Shown here: piece by piece, positions 1 to 7,082 of the stretch
Layout of the letters: each line of letters opens with the position of its first letter
How positions within the stretch are numbered: the first letter of the stretch is position 1
Assembly (NCBI GenBank): GCA_028874795.1
Contig: JAPPHT010000072.1
Coordinates: forward strand, 4,256 to 41,294
Source of the DNA: Chloroflexota bacterium
GTDB lineage: Bacteria > Chloroflexota > Dehalococcoidia > Lucifugimonadales > Australimonadaceae
DNA length: 37,039 bases
Direction: 5' to 3'
Notes under the pieces: model-generated
Seen by the model: only the letters and a program-made list of their open reading frames with translations
Told to the model about the DNA's origin: nothing
The model's database searches: none
Translations under genes and position numbers: made by a program

Positions 1-4
1 GCGT

Positions 5-81
5 GGCGCATTCGTCTAGCGGCCCAGGACACCGCCCTCTCAAGGCGGAGATCACGGGTTCGAATCCCGTATGCGCCACCA
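5..81 (+). tRNA. tRNA-Glu (anticodon CUC)
   Basis: The complete cloverleaf can be folded by eye. The acceptor stem pairs 5-11 with 71-77 over 7 perfect base pairs. The D-arm begins GTCTAG. The anticodon stem CCGCC/GGCGG encloses the loop CTCTCAA, giving anticodon CTC, which reads GAG. The T-arm is ACGGG-TTCGAAT-CCCGT, the discriminator is A78, and CCA is encoded at 79-81. Layout and D-arm resemble the E. coli tRNA-Glu pattern. It lies at the very edge of the window, so its promoter is not visible. Confidence 0.96.
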
Positions 82-139
82 AACCTGACAAGGTCAAGTA
101 CCTTCGTATCGCGGTCCGCTCAGGAGGGTGCAGAACCTT

Positions 140-670
140 ATGAGAACTTATGTTGTTCTATTGCGCGGGGTTATGCCCTACGGCAGGAATAAGGTCCCCA
201 TGGCGACCCTTCGCGCCATACTGTCCGAGGCTGGGTTAGGAGACGTACAAACTTATATTCAAAGCGGGAATGTAATTGCCAGATCAGAACTGGAGCGCGA
301 GGACATCGAGGCGCTGGTGCACGATGAAATAAGAGAGAGGATAGGCGCCTCTATCTCTGTCATAGCCAGAACTGCCGAGCACTTCAGAATGATCTTCGAG
401 CAGAATCCTTTTGCCGATTCCGAGAGTGCACGGACCTACTTCTCGCTCTTTGACAAACATCCGAGTAGAGAACAACGGGAGAAGTTCCTGCTCACTGATT
501 TTTCACCTGATACAGTGCAACTCGTTGATGATGCGCTATACACTCTTTACCATACGAAGCTCAGCGATTCCAGATTCACCAACAGCTTCTTCGAGAAGCA
601 ACTCAAAGTAACCGCCACCTCAAGGAATTTCAACACTATGAGCAAACTGGTGGAGTTGAGTGCAGTTTGA
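140..670 (+). CDS. DUF1697 family protein
   Basis: This 176-residue protein begins MRTYVVLLRGV and contains YIQSGNV near residue 40. The N-terminal RGV/GRNKVPM pattern followed by YIQSGNV is characteristic of DUF1697, a family of small cytosolic proteins with no established function. I chose ATG 140 rather than GTG 128 because AGGAGG at 122-127 abuts the GTG directly but sits 12 bases before the ATG. The gene is visibly poorer in GC than its neighbours and uses AGA, AGG, ATA and TTA codons that are rare elsewhere in the window, suggesting recent acquisition. It lies just downstream of tRNA-Glu. Family call is fairly sure; function is unknown. Confidence 0.85.
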   Translation: MRTYVVLLRGVMPYGRNKVPMATLRAILSEAGLGDVQTYIQSGNVIARSELEREDIEALVHDEIRERIGASISVIARTAEHFRMIFEQNPFADSESARTYFSLFDKHPSREQREKFLLTDFSPDTVQLVDDALYTLYHTKLSDSRFTNSFFEKQLKVTATSRNFNTMSKLVELSAV

Positions 671-758
671 GAAACGAAATACCATTGCAACCGTCGGCGC
701 CGGACCATCCGGCCGCGTCGGGCGCAGGCCCGCGCGGATGCAGGTTGGAGTGAACACG

Positions 759-1541
759 ATGGCCAAACCATCGACGGCATCCCGGAAGATCGACGAGAGG
801 ATCGCGGAACTGGGCGACTGGCGCGGCGAGCGGCTGAGCGAGGTCCGCAGGCTCATCCTCGAGGCCGACCCCGAGGCGGTCGAGGAGTGGAAGTGGCAGA
901 ACTCCGCCGTGTGGTCGCACGACGGCGTGGTAGCCGCCGCGAAGGCGACCAAGGTCAAGGTGCGGCTGACGTTCGCGCAAGGGGCCAGCCTCCCCGACCC
1001 CGCCAAGCTGTTCAACGCGAGCCTGGACGCGGACACTATGCGGACGATAGAGATCCTCGAGGGCGATGCGATAGACGGAGCCGCGTTGCAGGCGCTGGTG
1101 CGCGAGGCCGTCGCCTGGAACGTCAGTCAGGACGGTTCGGCGCCGGTGCTCCTCTCGGGTGGCAACCCGCAGATACCGAAAGGGGACGGCGACGCCCCCG
1201 TGCAGGCCTACATCGCGGCGATGCCCGGCTGGAAGAGTGACGTCGGACGACGCCTCGACGCGCTCATCGAGCAGAACGTGCCCGATGTGCGCAAGGCTGT
1301 GCGGTGGAACTCGCCCTTCTACGGTGTCGAGGGCATGGGCTTCTTCCTGAACCTCCACGTCTTCACCCGCCACGTGCGCGTGACCTTCTTCCGCGGTGCG
1401 GAGTTGGAGCCGGCGCCGCCTGGCAGGATGAAGGACCCGGACGCGCGCCATGTCGACATCCACGAGGGCGAACTCGATGAGGCGCAGATGGCGGCTTGGG
1501 TGCGGCAGGCGTCTGTCATCCCCGGCTGGGACCTGACCTGA
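759..1541 (+). CDS. Tandem DUF1801 domain protein
   Basis: The 260-residue protein carries two DUF1801-like units. The first (about residues 10-130) has EEWKWQNSAVWSHDG and a phosphorylation-independent, YdhG-like fold pattern. The second (about 145-255) repeats it with VRKAVRWNSPFYGVEG and ends in a helix near WVRQASVIPGW. Single-domain DUF1801 proteins are usually 110-150 residues, so this is an in-frame duplication or fusion. Start ATG 759 is preferred over GTG 660 because GGAG lies 8 bases upstream, and the longer N-terminus is Arg/Gly-rich and overlaps the preceding gene. Function of the family is not established. It is probably cytosolic, with no signal peptide or membrane segment. Confidence 0.8.
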   Translation: MAKPSTASRKIDERIAELGDWRGERLSEVRRLILEADPEAVEEWKWQNSAVWSHDGVVAAAKATKVKVRLTFAQGASLPDPAKLFNASLDADTMRTIEILEGDAIDGAALQALVREAVAWNVSQDGSAPVLLSGGNPQIPKGDGDAPVQAYIAAMPGWKSDVGRRLDALIEQNVPDVRKAVRWNSPFYGVEGMGFFLNLHVFTRHVRVTFFRGAELEPAPPGRMKDPDARHVDIHEGELDEAQMAAWVRQASVIPGWDLT

Positions 1542-1583
1542 CGCCCGGCATCGTCACCCGCCCCACCGTGAGCCGTTCAGGGC

Positions 1584-1589
1584 TATACT
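1584..1589 (+). promoter_or_regulatory. Probable -10 element (TATACT) before the amidohydrolase
   Basis: TATACT at 1584-1589 in the context GGCTATACTG lies 60 bases before the amidohydrolase start at 1649. No good -35 is seen at 16-18 bases upstream. Similar GGC(G)TATACT or GGCTATGAT strings precede genes at 11699 and 14890, which supports a house promoter motif. Confidence 0.4.
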
Positions 1590-1648
1590 GCGCTCACGCA
1601 GGAGAACGAGAGGGAGAACCGCTACCGGCAAGACAGGGGAGGTGCGCT

Positions 1649-2680
1649 ATGTCGGGCTATGTCGACGCTGATGGCCACGTGATGGAGGACGCCGCAGCGA
1701 TCTTCCAGTTCCTGGAGCCTCCCTTCGACAGGCTGCGCACGTCGCTCAACATCCTGCCCCAGGGCGACTGGTTCCACACCCCGAGCGGGCGGAGCGTCAA
1801 GACGCCGCCCGGGGCATTCCAGCCCGCCGACTCGAAGAAGTGGACGGACTTCATGGACCAGACCGGGACCGACTGGGCCGTCCTCTACCCCACGCGGGGC
1901 CTCTTCTACGGACGCGTCATCTTCGAGGACTGGGCCATCGCATACGCCCGGGCGTACAACAACTGGCTGCACGATGCCTTCCTGAAGGACAATCCGCGCC
2001 TGCGGGGCGTCGCTCTGCTCCCGATGCAGGTCATCGACGAGGCCGTCGCCGAGCTGCGCAGGTGCGTGCGGGACCTGGGCATGGTCGGCGGCATGATCCC
2101 GTCCAACGGGCTGGCGAAGCACGTCTCCGCTCGGGAGTACTGGCCGCTGTACCGGGAGGCCGAGGAGCTCGGATGCGTCCTCGCGGTACACGGTGGGATA
2201 TACGAGAACCTGGGCTTCAACACGATGTCGAACTTCCCCGCGTCGCGGGCGCTCGGCATGCCGATACCGCTGCTCAACGGGATGACGGGCATGATGGTCG
2301 ACGGCGTACTCGACCGGTTCCCGAACCTGCACGTGGGGTTCATGGAGGGCGGCACCGCGTGGATACCGCTCCTCATCGACCGCCTGGAGCGCGAGATGGA
2401 GTACGGCGGGCTGGAGCTGCCGCACCATCCAGAGGAGTACTTCCGCCGCGGGCAGGTGTTCGTCGGCTGTGAGGGGAACGAGAAGGCGCTCGCGTATGCG
2501 ATCGAGCGCGTCGGGCCGGACCCGTTCATGTTCGCGTCCGACTTCCCCCACGAGATAACGATGGACAACTGCATGGAGGAGATCAACGAGATCCTCGAGC
2601 GGGACGACATCAGGGAGGAGCACAAGATGCTCATCCTCCGCGAGAACGCCCGCAGGATGTACGGCGAACCCCAGGCGTAG
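1649..2680 (+). CDS. Amidohydrolase family protein (PF04909 type)
   Basis: This is a 343-residue TIM-barrel metal-dependent hydrolase/decarboxylase of the PF04909 (Amidohydro_2) group. The first barrel strand carries D-A-D-G-H (Asp8, His10) as the likely metal ligands, where classical amidohydrolases have HxH. Further signatures are LAVHGG (mid-protein His), VGFMEGG and the C-terminal FASDFPHE, whose Asp is the expected barrel-strand-8 residue. Start ATG 1649 follows GGGGAGG with 6-base spacing; the upstream extension from 1496 overlaps the previous gene and is not credible. It closely resembles the paralogue at 16021-17088 (shared GFMEGG, GCEG and SDFPHE/SDYPHE). Family members include decarboxylases and hydrolases; the substrate cannot be told. 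The VOC gene follows 8 bases after its stop. Confidence 0.88.
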   Translation: MSGYVDADGHVMEDAAAIFQFLEPPFDRLRTSLNILPQGDWFHTPSGRSVKTPPGAFQPADSKKWTDFMDQTGTDWAVLYPTRGLFYGRVIFEDWAIAYARAYNNWLHDAFLKDNPRLRGVALLPMQVIDEAVAELRRCVRDLGMVGGMIPSNGLAKHVSAREYWPLYREAEELGCVLAVHGGIYENLGFNTMSNFPASRALGMPIPLLNGMTGMMVDGVLDRFPNLHVGFMEGGTAWIPLLIDRLEREMEYGGLELPHHPEEYFRRGQVFVGCEGNEKALAYAIERVGPDPFMFASDFPHEITMDNCMEEINEILERDDIREEHKMLILRENARRMYGEPQA

Positions 2681-2688
2681 GTGCGGCA

Positions 2689-3051
2689 CTGAGCACGGAA
2701 CGTTCCCCCATCGGCTTCCTCGAAGCCGTCTGTTACGACGTTGCGGACATCGACCGCGCTGCGGAGTTCTGGTCGGGGCTGCTCGGCTGTACGTTCGGCA
2801 GGTCCACCCAGGCGGGCTTCCGCCGGGCGCAGCTTCCCGGCGGCCTCTACTTCCTGCTGCAGCAGAGCGACGAGCCGAAGACGGGCAAGAACCGTGCGCA
2901 CGTGGACTTCGAGACGGACGAGATGGACGCGGCGGTGGCCCTCGTGGTGGAGCTTGGCGGCCGGGCTCTGCACCGGGTCGACAACGGCCTCGCCGGCTTC
3001 TGGGTGTGCGCGGACCCGGACGGCAACGAGTTCTGCATCACTCCGCCGTAG
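2689..3051 (+). CDS. VOC (glyoxalase/bleomycin-resistance) family protein, apparent CTG start
   Basis: The frame ending at TAG 3049-3051 encodes about 120 residues with one complete VOC domain: IGFLEAVCYDVADIDRAAEF at the N-terminus, FYWSG-type beta-alpha-beta repeats, HVDFETDEMDAAVALV in the middle, and the C-terminal metal-site motif DPDGNEFCI. There is no ATG, GTG or TTG in frame before the conserved N-terminus. The best start is CTG 2689, with AGGTG at 2679-2683 and 5-base spacing. It lies 8 bases after the amidohydrolase, so the two are probably cotranscribed and perhaps translationally coupled. VOC proteins bind a metal and act on varied small molecules; the reaction is unknown. ORF callers limited to ATG/GTG/TTG truncate this gene to about 51 codons. 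Confidence 0.8.
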   Translation: MSTERSPIGFLEAVCYDVADIDRAAEFWSGLLGCTFGRSTQAGFRRAQLPGGLYFLLQQSDEPKTGKNRAHVDFETDEMDAAVALVVELGGRALHRVDNGLAGFWVCADPDGNEFCITPP

Positions 3052-3156
3052 CCGCGTCCGCCGAGGGAGGGTTAAGGGACTCCCGAGAGGTCCCTCGACT
3101 CCGCCGCGCTCCGTTTGGAACGACAACCACAGATACGGGAGAAGGAAGAGACCATC

Positions 3157-3549
3157 ATGCCCACCGCTCGCGGGACCTTTGAGGTCAACATGGAGCCTGA
3201 ACCGCCGTTCCTCGAGCAGGACGGGGTAACCCTGAACCGCAACGTCGTGCGCAAGGAGTTCTCCGGCGACATGGTCGGCTCATCGGAGGCGCAGATGCTC
3301 GCGGCCTTCACCGGCACCCCCGGTTCGGCCGGCTACGTGGCGATCGAGCACTTCAAGGGCACGGTGGCCGGGAGATCGGGCTCGTTCGTGCTCCAGCACA
3401 ACGGAGTGATGGACAAGGGCGACGCTAAGCTGATGGTCACCATCGTGCCGGACTCGGGCACCGGAGAGTTGGTGGGCATCTCAGGGACGATGGAGCTCGA
3501 TAACAACGAGGGTCAGCACTCGTACGTGCTGGAGTACGAGATCGCGTAG
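3157..3549 (+). CDS. DUF3224 domain-containing protein
   Basis: This 130-residue protein starts MPTARGTFEV and contains KEFSGDMVGSSEAQM, AGYVAIEHFKGTVAGRSGSF and LVGISGTMEL, the pattern of DUF3224, a small beta-barrel family related to allene oxide cyclase-like folds. ATG 3157 is preceded by the purine-rich GGAGAAGGAAGAG, which serves as ribosome binding site; the upstream GTG/ATG extension adds a charged stretch with no family similarity. No signal peptide is present, so it is probably cytosolic. Function is unestablished. It stands 105 bases after the VOC gene on the same strand and could share that transcript. Confidence 0.8.
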   Translation: MPTARGTFEVNMEPEPPFLEQDGVTLNRNVVRKEFSGDMVGSSEAQMLAAFTGTPGSAGYVAIEHFKGTVAGRSGSFVLQHNGVMDKGDAKLMVTIVPDSGTGELVGISGTMELDNNEGQHSYVLEYEIA

Positions 3550-3598
3550 GGCCGTGCGTGGTTGACAGGCTCACCATGAGCGGAACCCCACCCCACGC

Positions 3599-3665
3599 GC
3601 CACCCCCAGTTACCCCTCACCCCCTCGCGCCTCAGCGCGCCCCTCCTCCCAGAGGGCGAGGGGCA
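3599..3665. repeat. Dispersed C/G-rich palindromic repeat (family B, degenerate copy)
   Basis: The stretch has CCCTCACCCC, the inner hairpin GCGCCTCAGCGCGC (3627-3640) and then CCTCCCAGAGGGCGAGGGG. The same order recurs at 13567-13604 (short) and 15907-16016 (full palindrome). It lies between convergent genes. Confidence 0.6.
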
Positions 3666-3730
3666 GACAGCCTCCCCCGGTCCACCACCCCGTGTGCGCT
3701 GGCTGCGCACGTGTGACCTGCCGGTCACTC

Positions 3731-3777
3731 TGGATTCCCGCCTTCGCGGGAATGACGGGTGAGGGCGGGAATGACGG
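3731..3777. repeat. ATTCCC...GGGAAT palindromic repeat (family A)
   Basis: ATTCCCGCCTTCGCGGGAAT at 3734-3753 is a near-perfect 20-base palindrome, followed by TGACGG and then a half copy, GGGCGGGAATGACGG. The same core appears three times at 8289-8308, 8396-8415 and 8503-8522. The ATTCCC-N8-GGGAAT plan resembles the dRS3 repeats known from Neisseria and similar small dispersed repeats in other genomes. It ends just before the stop of the minus-strand hydrolase and may also act as a hairpin at the convergent junction. Confidence 0.8.
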
Positions 3778-3781
3778 AAGC

Positions 3782-4636
3782 TCAGCCGTTGACGTGCCGC
3801 GAGAGGAATGAGCGCATGAGGTCGATGGCGCGGTCGGACTCGGGGCCGGGGTCGCGCGCGAACCCGTGCGGCATGCCGGGGAACGCCTCGTACTCGGCGT
3901 GGCCGCCCGCTCGCTGGTAGCTCTCGGCGAAGTGCTGGGGGATCTCGTGCGGGATGTTGCCGTCAGCCGTTCCCTGCACCACCAGCAGCGGCGGCAGCAC
4001 TACGTCCTCGCCCCTGTCGAGTATCTCCTGCGGGTTGGCCTCGTGGACGGCGTCCCACGGCTGGAAGTAGTTCTCGGTTGAGCGCACGAGCCGTTCGACC
4101 GGCGCGCCCTTCGCCCACTCGTAGCGGGCGAGCGGGTCGACGATCGACCAGAGCGCGATGAGGAAGGCGAGGCTGGCGTCGTCGCCCACGCCGTCGGCAG
4201 AGATGGAGGCGTAGCGCGTGTCCCGGGGCCGCATCGCGGTGAGGAGGATGGTGTGTCCGCCGCTCGAGTCGCCCGCGCCCCCGACGCACGAGGGGTCGCC
4301 GTTGAACTCGCCTGCGTGGGCCTTCAGCCATCGCACTGCGAAATTGGTCTGTGCCACCTGGACCGGGTACGGGTACGCGGGCGCCAGGCCGAAGTCGTGC
4401 GCCGCGACGACCATGCCGCACTCGGCGAGTTGGGTGTCGATGGGCGAGGCCCCCAGGCGCTCGCCCGTGTTCCATGCGCCGCCGTGCGCGCGGAGGAGCA
4501 TGGGGAACGGCCCGTCGCCCACCGGACGGTAGACCGTCATCAGCAGCGACTCGCCGTCGACGCGCAGGTACTCCACGTCCTGAGAGACGACGTCGTACCG
4601 GGCGGTAGGGTCGTACTGAAGCGTGCGCTGTGCCAT
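3782..4636 (-). CDS. Alpha/beta hydrolase (esterase, HSL/BD-FAE-like)
   Basis: The 284-residue protein has the full alpha/beta-hydrolase apparatus: oxyanion HGGAW at 51-55, nucleophile elbow GDSSGG at 122-127 (Ser124), acid GTADGN (Asp225) and MPHGF (His257). The HGG plus GDSxGG combination is typical of hormone-sensitive-lipase and BD-FAE esterases, which cleave short acyl esters or amides. I start at ATG 4636 (MAQRTLQYD); the ORF extends to 4765 but the extra 43 residues are Arg/Ser/Pro-rich with no family match. There is no clear Shine-Dalgarno before 4636, so the message may be leaderless. No signal peptide is present. Substrate unknown. Confidence 0.85.
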   Translation of the reverse strand: MAQRTLQYDPTARYDVVSQDVEYLRVDGESLLMTVYRPVGDGPFPMLLRAHGGAWNTGERLGASPIDTQLAECGMVVAAHDFGLAPAYPYPVQVAQTNFAVRWLKAHAGEFNGDPSCVGGAGDSSGGHTILLTAMRPRDTRYASISADGVGDDASLAFLIALWSIVDPLARYEWAKGAPVERLVRSTENYFQPWDAVHEANPQEILDRGEDVVLPPLLVVQGTADGNIPHEIPQHFAESYQRAGGHAEYEAFPGMPHGFARDPGPESDRAIDLMRSFLSRHVNG

Positions 4637-4919
4637 GAGGGGAGGATACACGAGCGATGCGGCGCATGTGACACGCGCCCCTTTCGCGGTCGCGCCGTGC
4701 CTGCGTACGCTGTCTGGGAAGCCCCGAAGTCGCCGTGGCCCGCCACTGCTCGACGGTGGTCTCACAGGAGTGGCGTGGCTCAGAATGTCTCACAATGGCC
4801 CACCTGGAACGAGACGCTCCCCGTTTCACTCCTGGGCAGGAACGTTGAGGCGTGGACAAGAGATACCTCAGAAAAGCCTGCCTGGGCCTGCCGGGGGTGC
4901 GGTGTGACGCTGGACGGCG
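4637..4919. other. Intergenic region with CAGGAGTG/CACTCCTG inverted repeat
   Basis: This 283-base gap separates two minus-strand genes. It contains CAGGAGTG at 4765-4772 and its inverse CACTCCTG at 4827-4834. Between them is AGAATGTCTCACAATGGCCC, two near-copies of AATGTCNC. A related arrangement occurs at 17273-17365. A short plus-strand frame from GTG 4775 reads about 67 codons but overlaps the YbaY-like gene antisense and has no recognisable family. I see no other gene here. Confidence 0.45.
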
Positions 4920-5318
4920 TCAGCCGCCGACGGCGACGACCCACATGTCCACGCCGCGGCTCGGGTTGCCCCGGGTGAGGACGTCGAACGCGGTGTCGTT
5001 GATGAAGAGCAGGCGGTCGCCGAGGGTGACGCGGGCCTGCAGGCCGTAGACCGCGCGGGAGTCGATGTCGTCAGGGTCGTAGGGCACCGAGAAGTCGATG
5101 GGGAAGCTCCCCGGGTCCTCGATGGTCTGGGAGGCGATGAGCGGCGCCGCTGCGTCCTGGTAGGAGACGTCGCGCAGCTGGACCTCGAGGACGGCGCCTG
5201 CGGGGATGGCGGCGTCGCCGTCGAAAGTGATCGTGCCGGATACGGCGTTCCGCTCCCCGCAGGCGGTCACGGTGAGCACCAGGGCGGCGGTTAGAATGAT
5301 GATCGAGATGATGCGCAT
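4920..5318 (-). CDS. YbaY-family lipoprotein
   Basis: The 132-residue protein begins with a lipoprotein signal peptide (MRIISIIILTAALVLTVTAC, lipobox TVTAC, Cys20). The mature part starts VSGTITF and contains AIPAGAVLEVQLRDVSYQDA, followed by IASQTI and IDFSVPYDP. This matches the YbaY/type III secretion pilotin-like fold (PF09619), a small beta-sandwich lipoprotein found widely outside secretion systems. It would be exported and lipid-anchored at the outer face of the membrane. Its start is only 15 bases from the ATG of the divergent thioredoxin-like lipoprotein, suggesting a shared control region or that the neighbour starts further in. Function unknown. Confidence 0.85.
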   Translation of the reverse strand: MRIISIIILTAALVLTVTACGERNAVSGTITFDGDAAIPAGAVLEVQLRDVSYQDAAAPLIASQTIEDPGSFPIDFSVPYDPDDIDSRAVYGLQARVTLGDRLLFINDTAFDVLTRGNPSRGVDMWVVAVGG

Positions 5319-5333
5319 CCCCGTGCTCCCCGG

Positions 5334-6299
5334 ATGAGTATGCCTCCACCTGATACTACGCGTGCGCGGGTCGATGGGTTCCGCCTCTTCAGGGGCGCCC
5401 GGAGGCTCCCGCTCATGGTGGGGTTGGCGCTTGCGGCGCTGCTGGCCGGGTGCGGCGCGGAGCCGGAGCCGCCCGCGCCCGTGTACAGCGGCATCCTCGG
5501 GGCCGCTGAACTGGTGGCGGGACCGGACCCGAACCGGTTCCCCTTCGCGCTCGCTGACAAGGACGGCGCGTTCCTAAAGGGAGCCGAGGTGTCGGTGCGA
5601 TTCTTCGAGTTCGAGGGCGAGGATTCGCGCTTCCACGCGGAGGGCCAGGCGGTGTGGCGGCAGGTGGAAGGGGTGACGCCGCACCTGCACGACGACGGCG
5701 AGTTGCACCTGCACCTCGACTACACGGGACTGTACGTGGTGGACGAGGTGACCTTCCCGACTCCGGGTTTCTGGGGCGCGGAGTTCCTCGTGGCGGACGG
5801 TACCCGGACCGAGGGCACCGCCTTCCAGGTGCTCGCGGAAGCGCGAGCGCCGACCGTGGGACAGCCCGCGCCGCGAACGGAGAACCTGACCATCCACGAC
5901 GCCCCGTTCTCCGAGATATCGACACGCCCGGTGGAGGGCGACGCGCTCCACAACGTGTCGGTCGCGCAGGCGATCGATGCGGGCGAGACGTTCGTGGTGT
6001 TCTTCGCTTCGCCGCGGTTCTGCGTGAGCGCCCTCTGCGGCCCGGTCACCGACACGCTGGAACGCGTGCAGCAGGAGCTCGGCGGCGCAGTGGAGGTCAT
6101 CCACATCGAGCCGTGGGACCTGGACGCCGCGCGGAACGAGGGGCGGCTGACGCCGTCGGCGGAGATGCTGGAGTGGGGGCTGCCGTCCGAGCCGTGGACG
6201 TTCGTCGTGGACGACAGCGGGCGCGTCTCGGCGCGGTACGAGGGGCTCGTGACTGCCGAGGAGGTGGTGGAGGCGGTGCGGGCGGCCCAGCGAGGTTAG
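5334..6299 (+). CDS. Thioredoxin-like fold lipoprotein
   Basis: This protein of up to 321 residues has RRLPLMVGLALAALLAGC (Cys40), a lipoprotein signal. Residues about 45-170 form an immunoglobulin-like region rich in His and Asp (VTPHLHDDGELHLHLDY). Residues about 200-320 look like a thioredoxin fold: FVVFFASPRFCVSALCGPVTDTL with Cys230 and Cys235 (C-x4-C rather than CxxC), then EPWTFVVDDSGRVSARYEG, the usual strand with a partner before the end. It probably acts outside the membrane in redox or metal handling. ATG 5415 has a good GGAGG 9 bases upstream, but starting there leaves a signal without positive charge, so I keep 5334. Specific role is unknown. Confidence 0.72.
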   Translation: MSMPPPDTTRARVDGFRLFRGARRLPLMVGLALAALLAGCGAEPEPPAPVYSGILGAAELVAGPDPNRFPFALADKDGAFLKGAEVSVRFFEFEGEDSRFHAEGQAVWRQVEGVTPHLHDDGELHLHLDYTGLYVVDEVTFPTPGFWGAEFLVADGTRTEGTAFQVLAEARAPTVGQPAPRTENLTIHDAPFSEISTRPVEGDALHNVSVAQAIDAGETFVVFFASPRFCVSALCGPVTDTLERVQQELGGAVEVIHIEPWDLDAARNEGRLTPSAEMLEWGLPSEPWTFVVDDSGRVSARYEGLVTAEEVVEAVRAAQRG

Positions 6300-7054
6300 A
6301 CGGCGACGCCGACTGCGGTGCCGATGCCGTAGGCGGCGGCCACGGCGATGCCCGCGAGGACGACCATCTCCGCTCCCTTGTGGAGCGTGTTCCCCTGGGT
6401 GAGAGCGGCGCGCCACGCCCCGACCGTGAAGAGCGCGACGCCGCTCATGACGAACGCAGCGGCGAGCGCCGCGGCGCCCTCGGCGACGAAGAACGGCAGC
6501 ACCGGCACGATGGCCGCGAAGGCGAACGATACGCCCATCACGCTGGCGGCGAGATACGGCTTCGGGGGCTTGCTGGGCAGGCCGAGCTCCTCCGTCATCA
6601 TCAGTTGCACCCACTGGTCGTGATCGCGCGAGACGACGTCCACGACCTCGTCGAGGAGCGGGCCGGTGATGCCCTTGAGACGGAAGATGCGGCGCGTCTC
6701 CTCGATCTCGTCCTCCCGCATGTGCTCGATCTCCCAGAACTCGCGGGCCTCCTCGGACTCGTGGAGCTCGCGCTGGCTCTTCGTGGACACGTAGGCGCCG
6801 AGTGCCATGGAGATGGTGCCTGCCACTGCGCCCGCCACGCCTCCGAGGATGATGATGCCGGTATCGGACGTGCCCCCGGCCACCGCGGCGACGAGGGCGG
6901 TGTTCGAGACGAGGCCGTCGTTCGCGCCGAACACGACCTCGCGTATGGACGCGCCTCCCGTCCGGTGGTGATGCTCTCCGTGCGCAAGGTGGCCGATGTT
7001 GAGGCCGATGGCGCGGCGGAACCCGGTGAGGGCAGTCTGGATGAGCGTGGTCAT
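6296..7054 (-). CDS. VIT1/CCC1 family iron/manganese transporter
   Basis: This 252-residue membrane protein carries the VIT1/CCC1 signature EVVFGANDGLVSNTALVAAVAGG in the first helix. It is followed by the second helix (IIILGGVAGAVAGTISMALGAYVS), a cytosolic acidic metal-binding segment (KSQRELHESEEAREFWEIEHMREDE) and three C-terminal helices. Known members move Fe2+ or Mn2+ out of the cytosol, typically by H+ antiport. The His-rich N-terminus (HLAHGEHHHRTGG) may also bind metal. Its stop codon overlaps the end of the convergent thioredoxin-like lipoprotein by 4 bases. It lies in the inner membrane; the direction and metal are inferred from the family. Confidence 0.9.
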   Translation of the reverse strand: MTTLIQTALTGFRRAIGLNIGHLAHGEHHHRTGGASIREVVFGANDGLVSNTALVAAVAGGTSDTGIIILGGVAGAVAGTISMALGAYVSTKSQRELHESEEAREFWEIEHMREDEIEETRRIFRLKGITGPLLDEVVDVVSRDHDQWVQLMMTEELGLPSKPPKPYLAASVMGVSFAFAAIVPVLPFFVAEGAAALAAAFVMSGVALFTVGAWRAALTQGNTLHKGAEMVVLAGIAVAAAYGIGTAVGVAV

Positions 7055-7082
7055 GTCAGGGACAGCGTATCACCGGCGAGTC

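Noticed and set aside
636-1463. Long minus-strand ORFs opposite real genes (e.g. 636-1463, 1622-2689, 11888-13489, 33511-35229)
   Set aside because: High-GC shadow frames rich in Arg/His/Val with no family motifs; the plus-strand genes explain the region.
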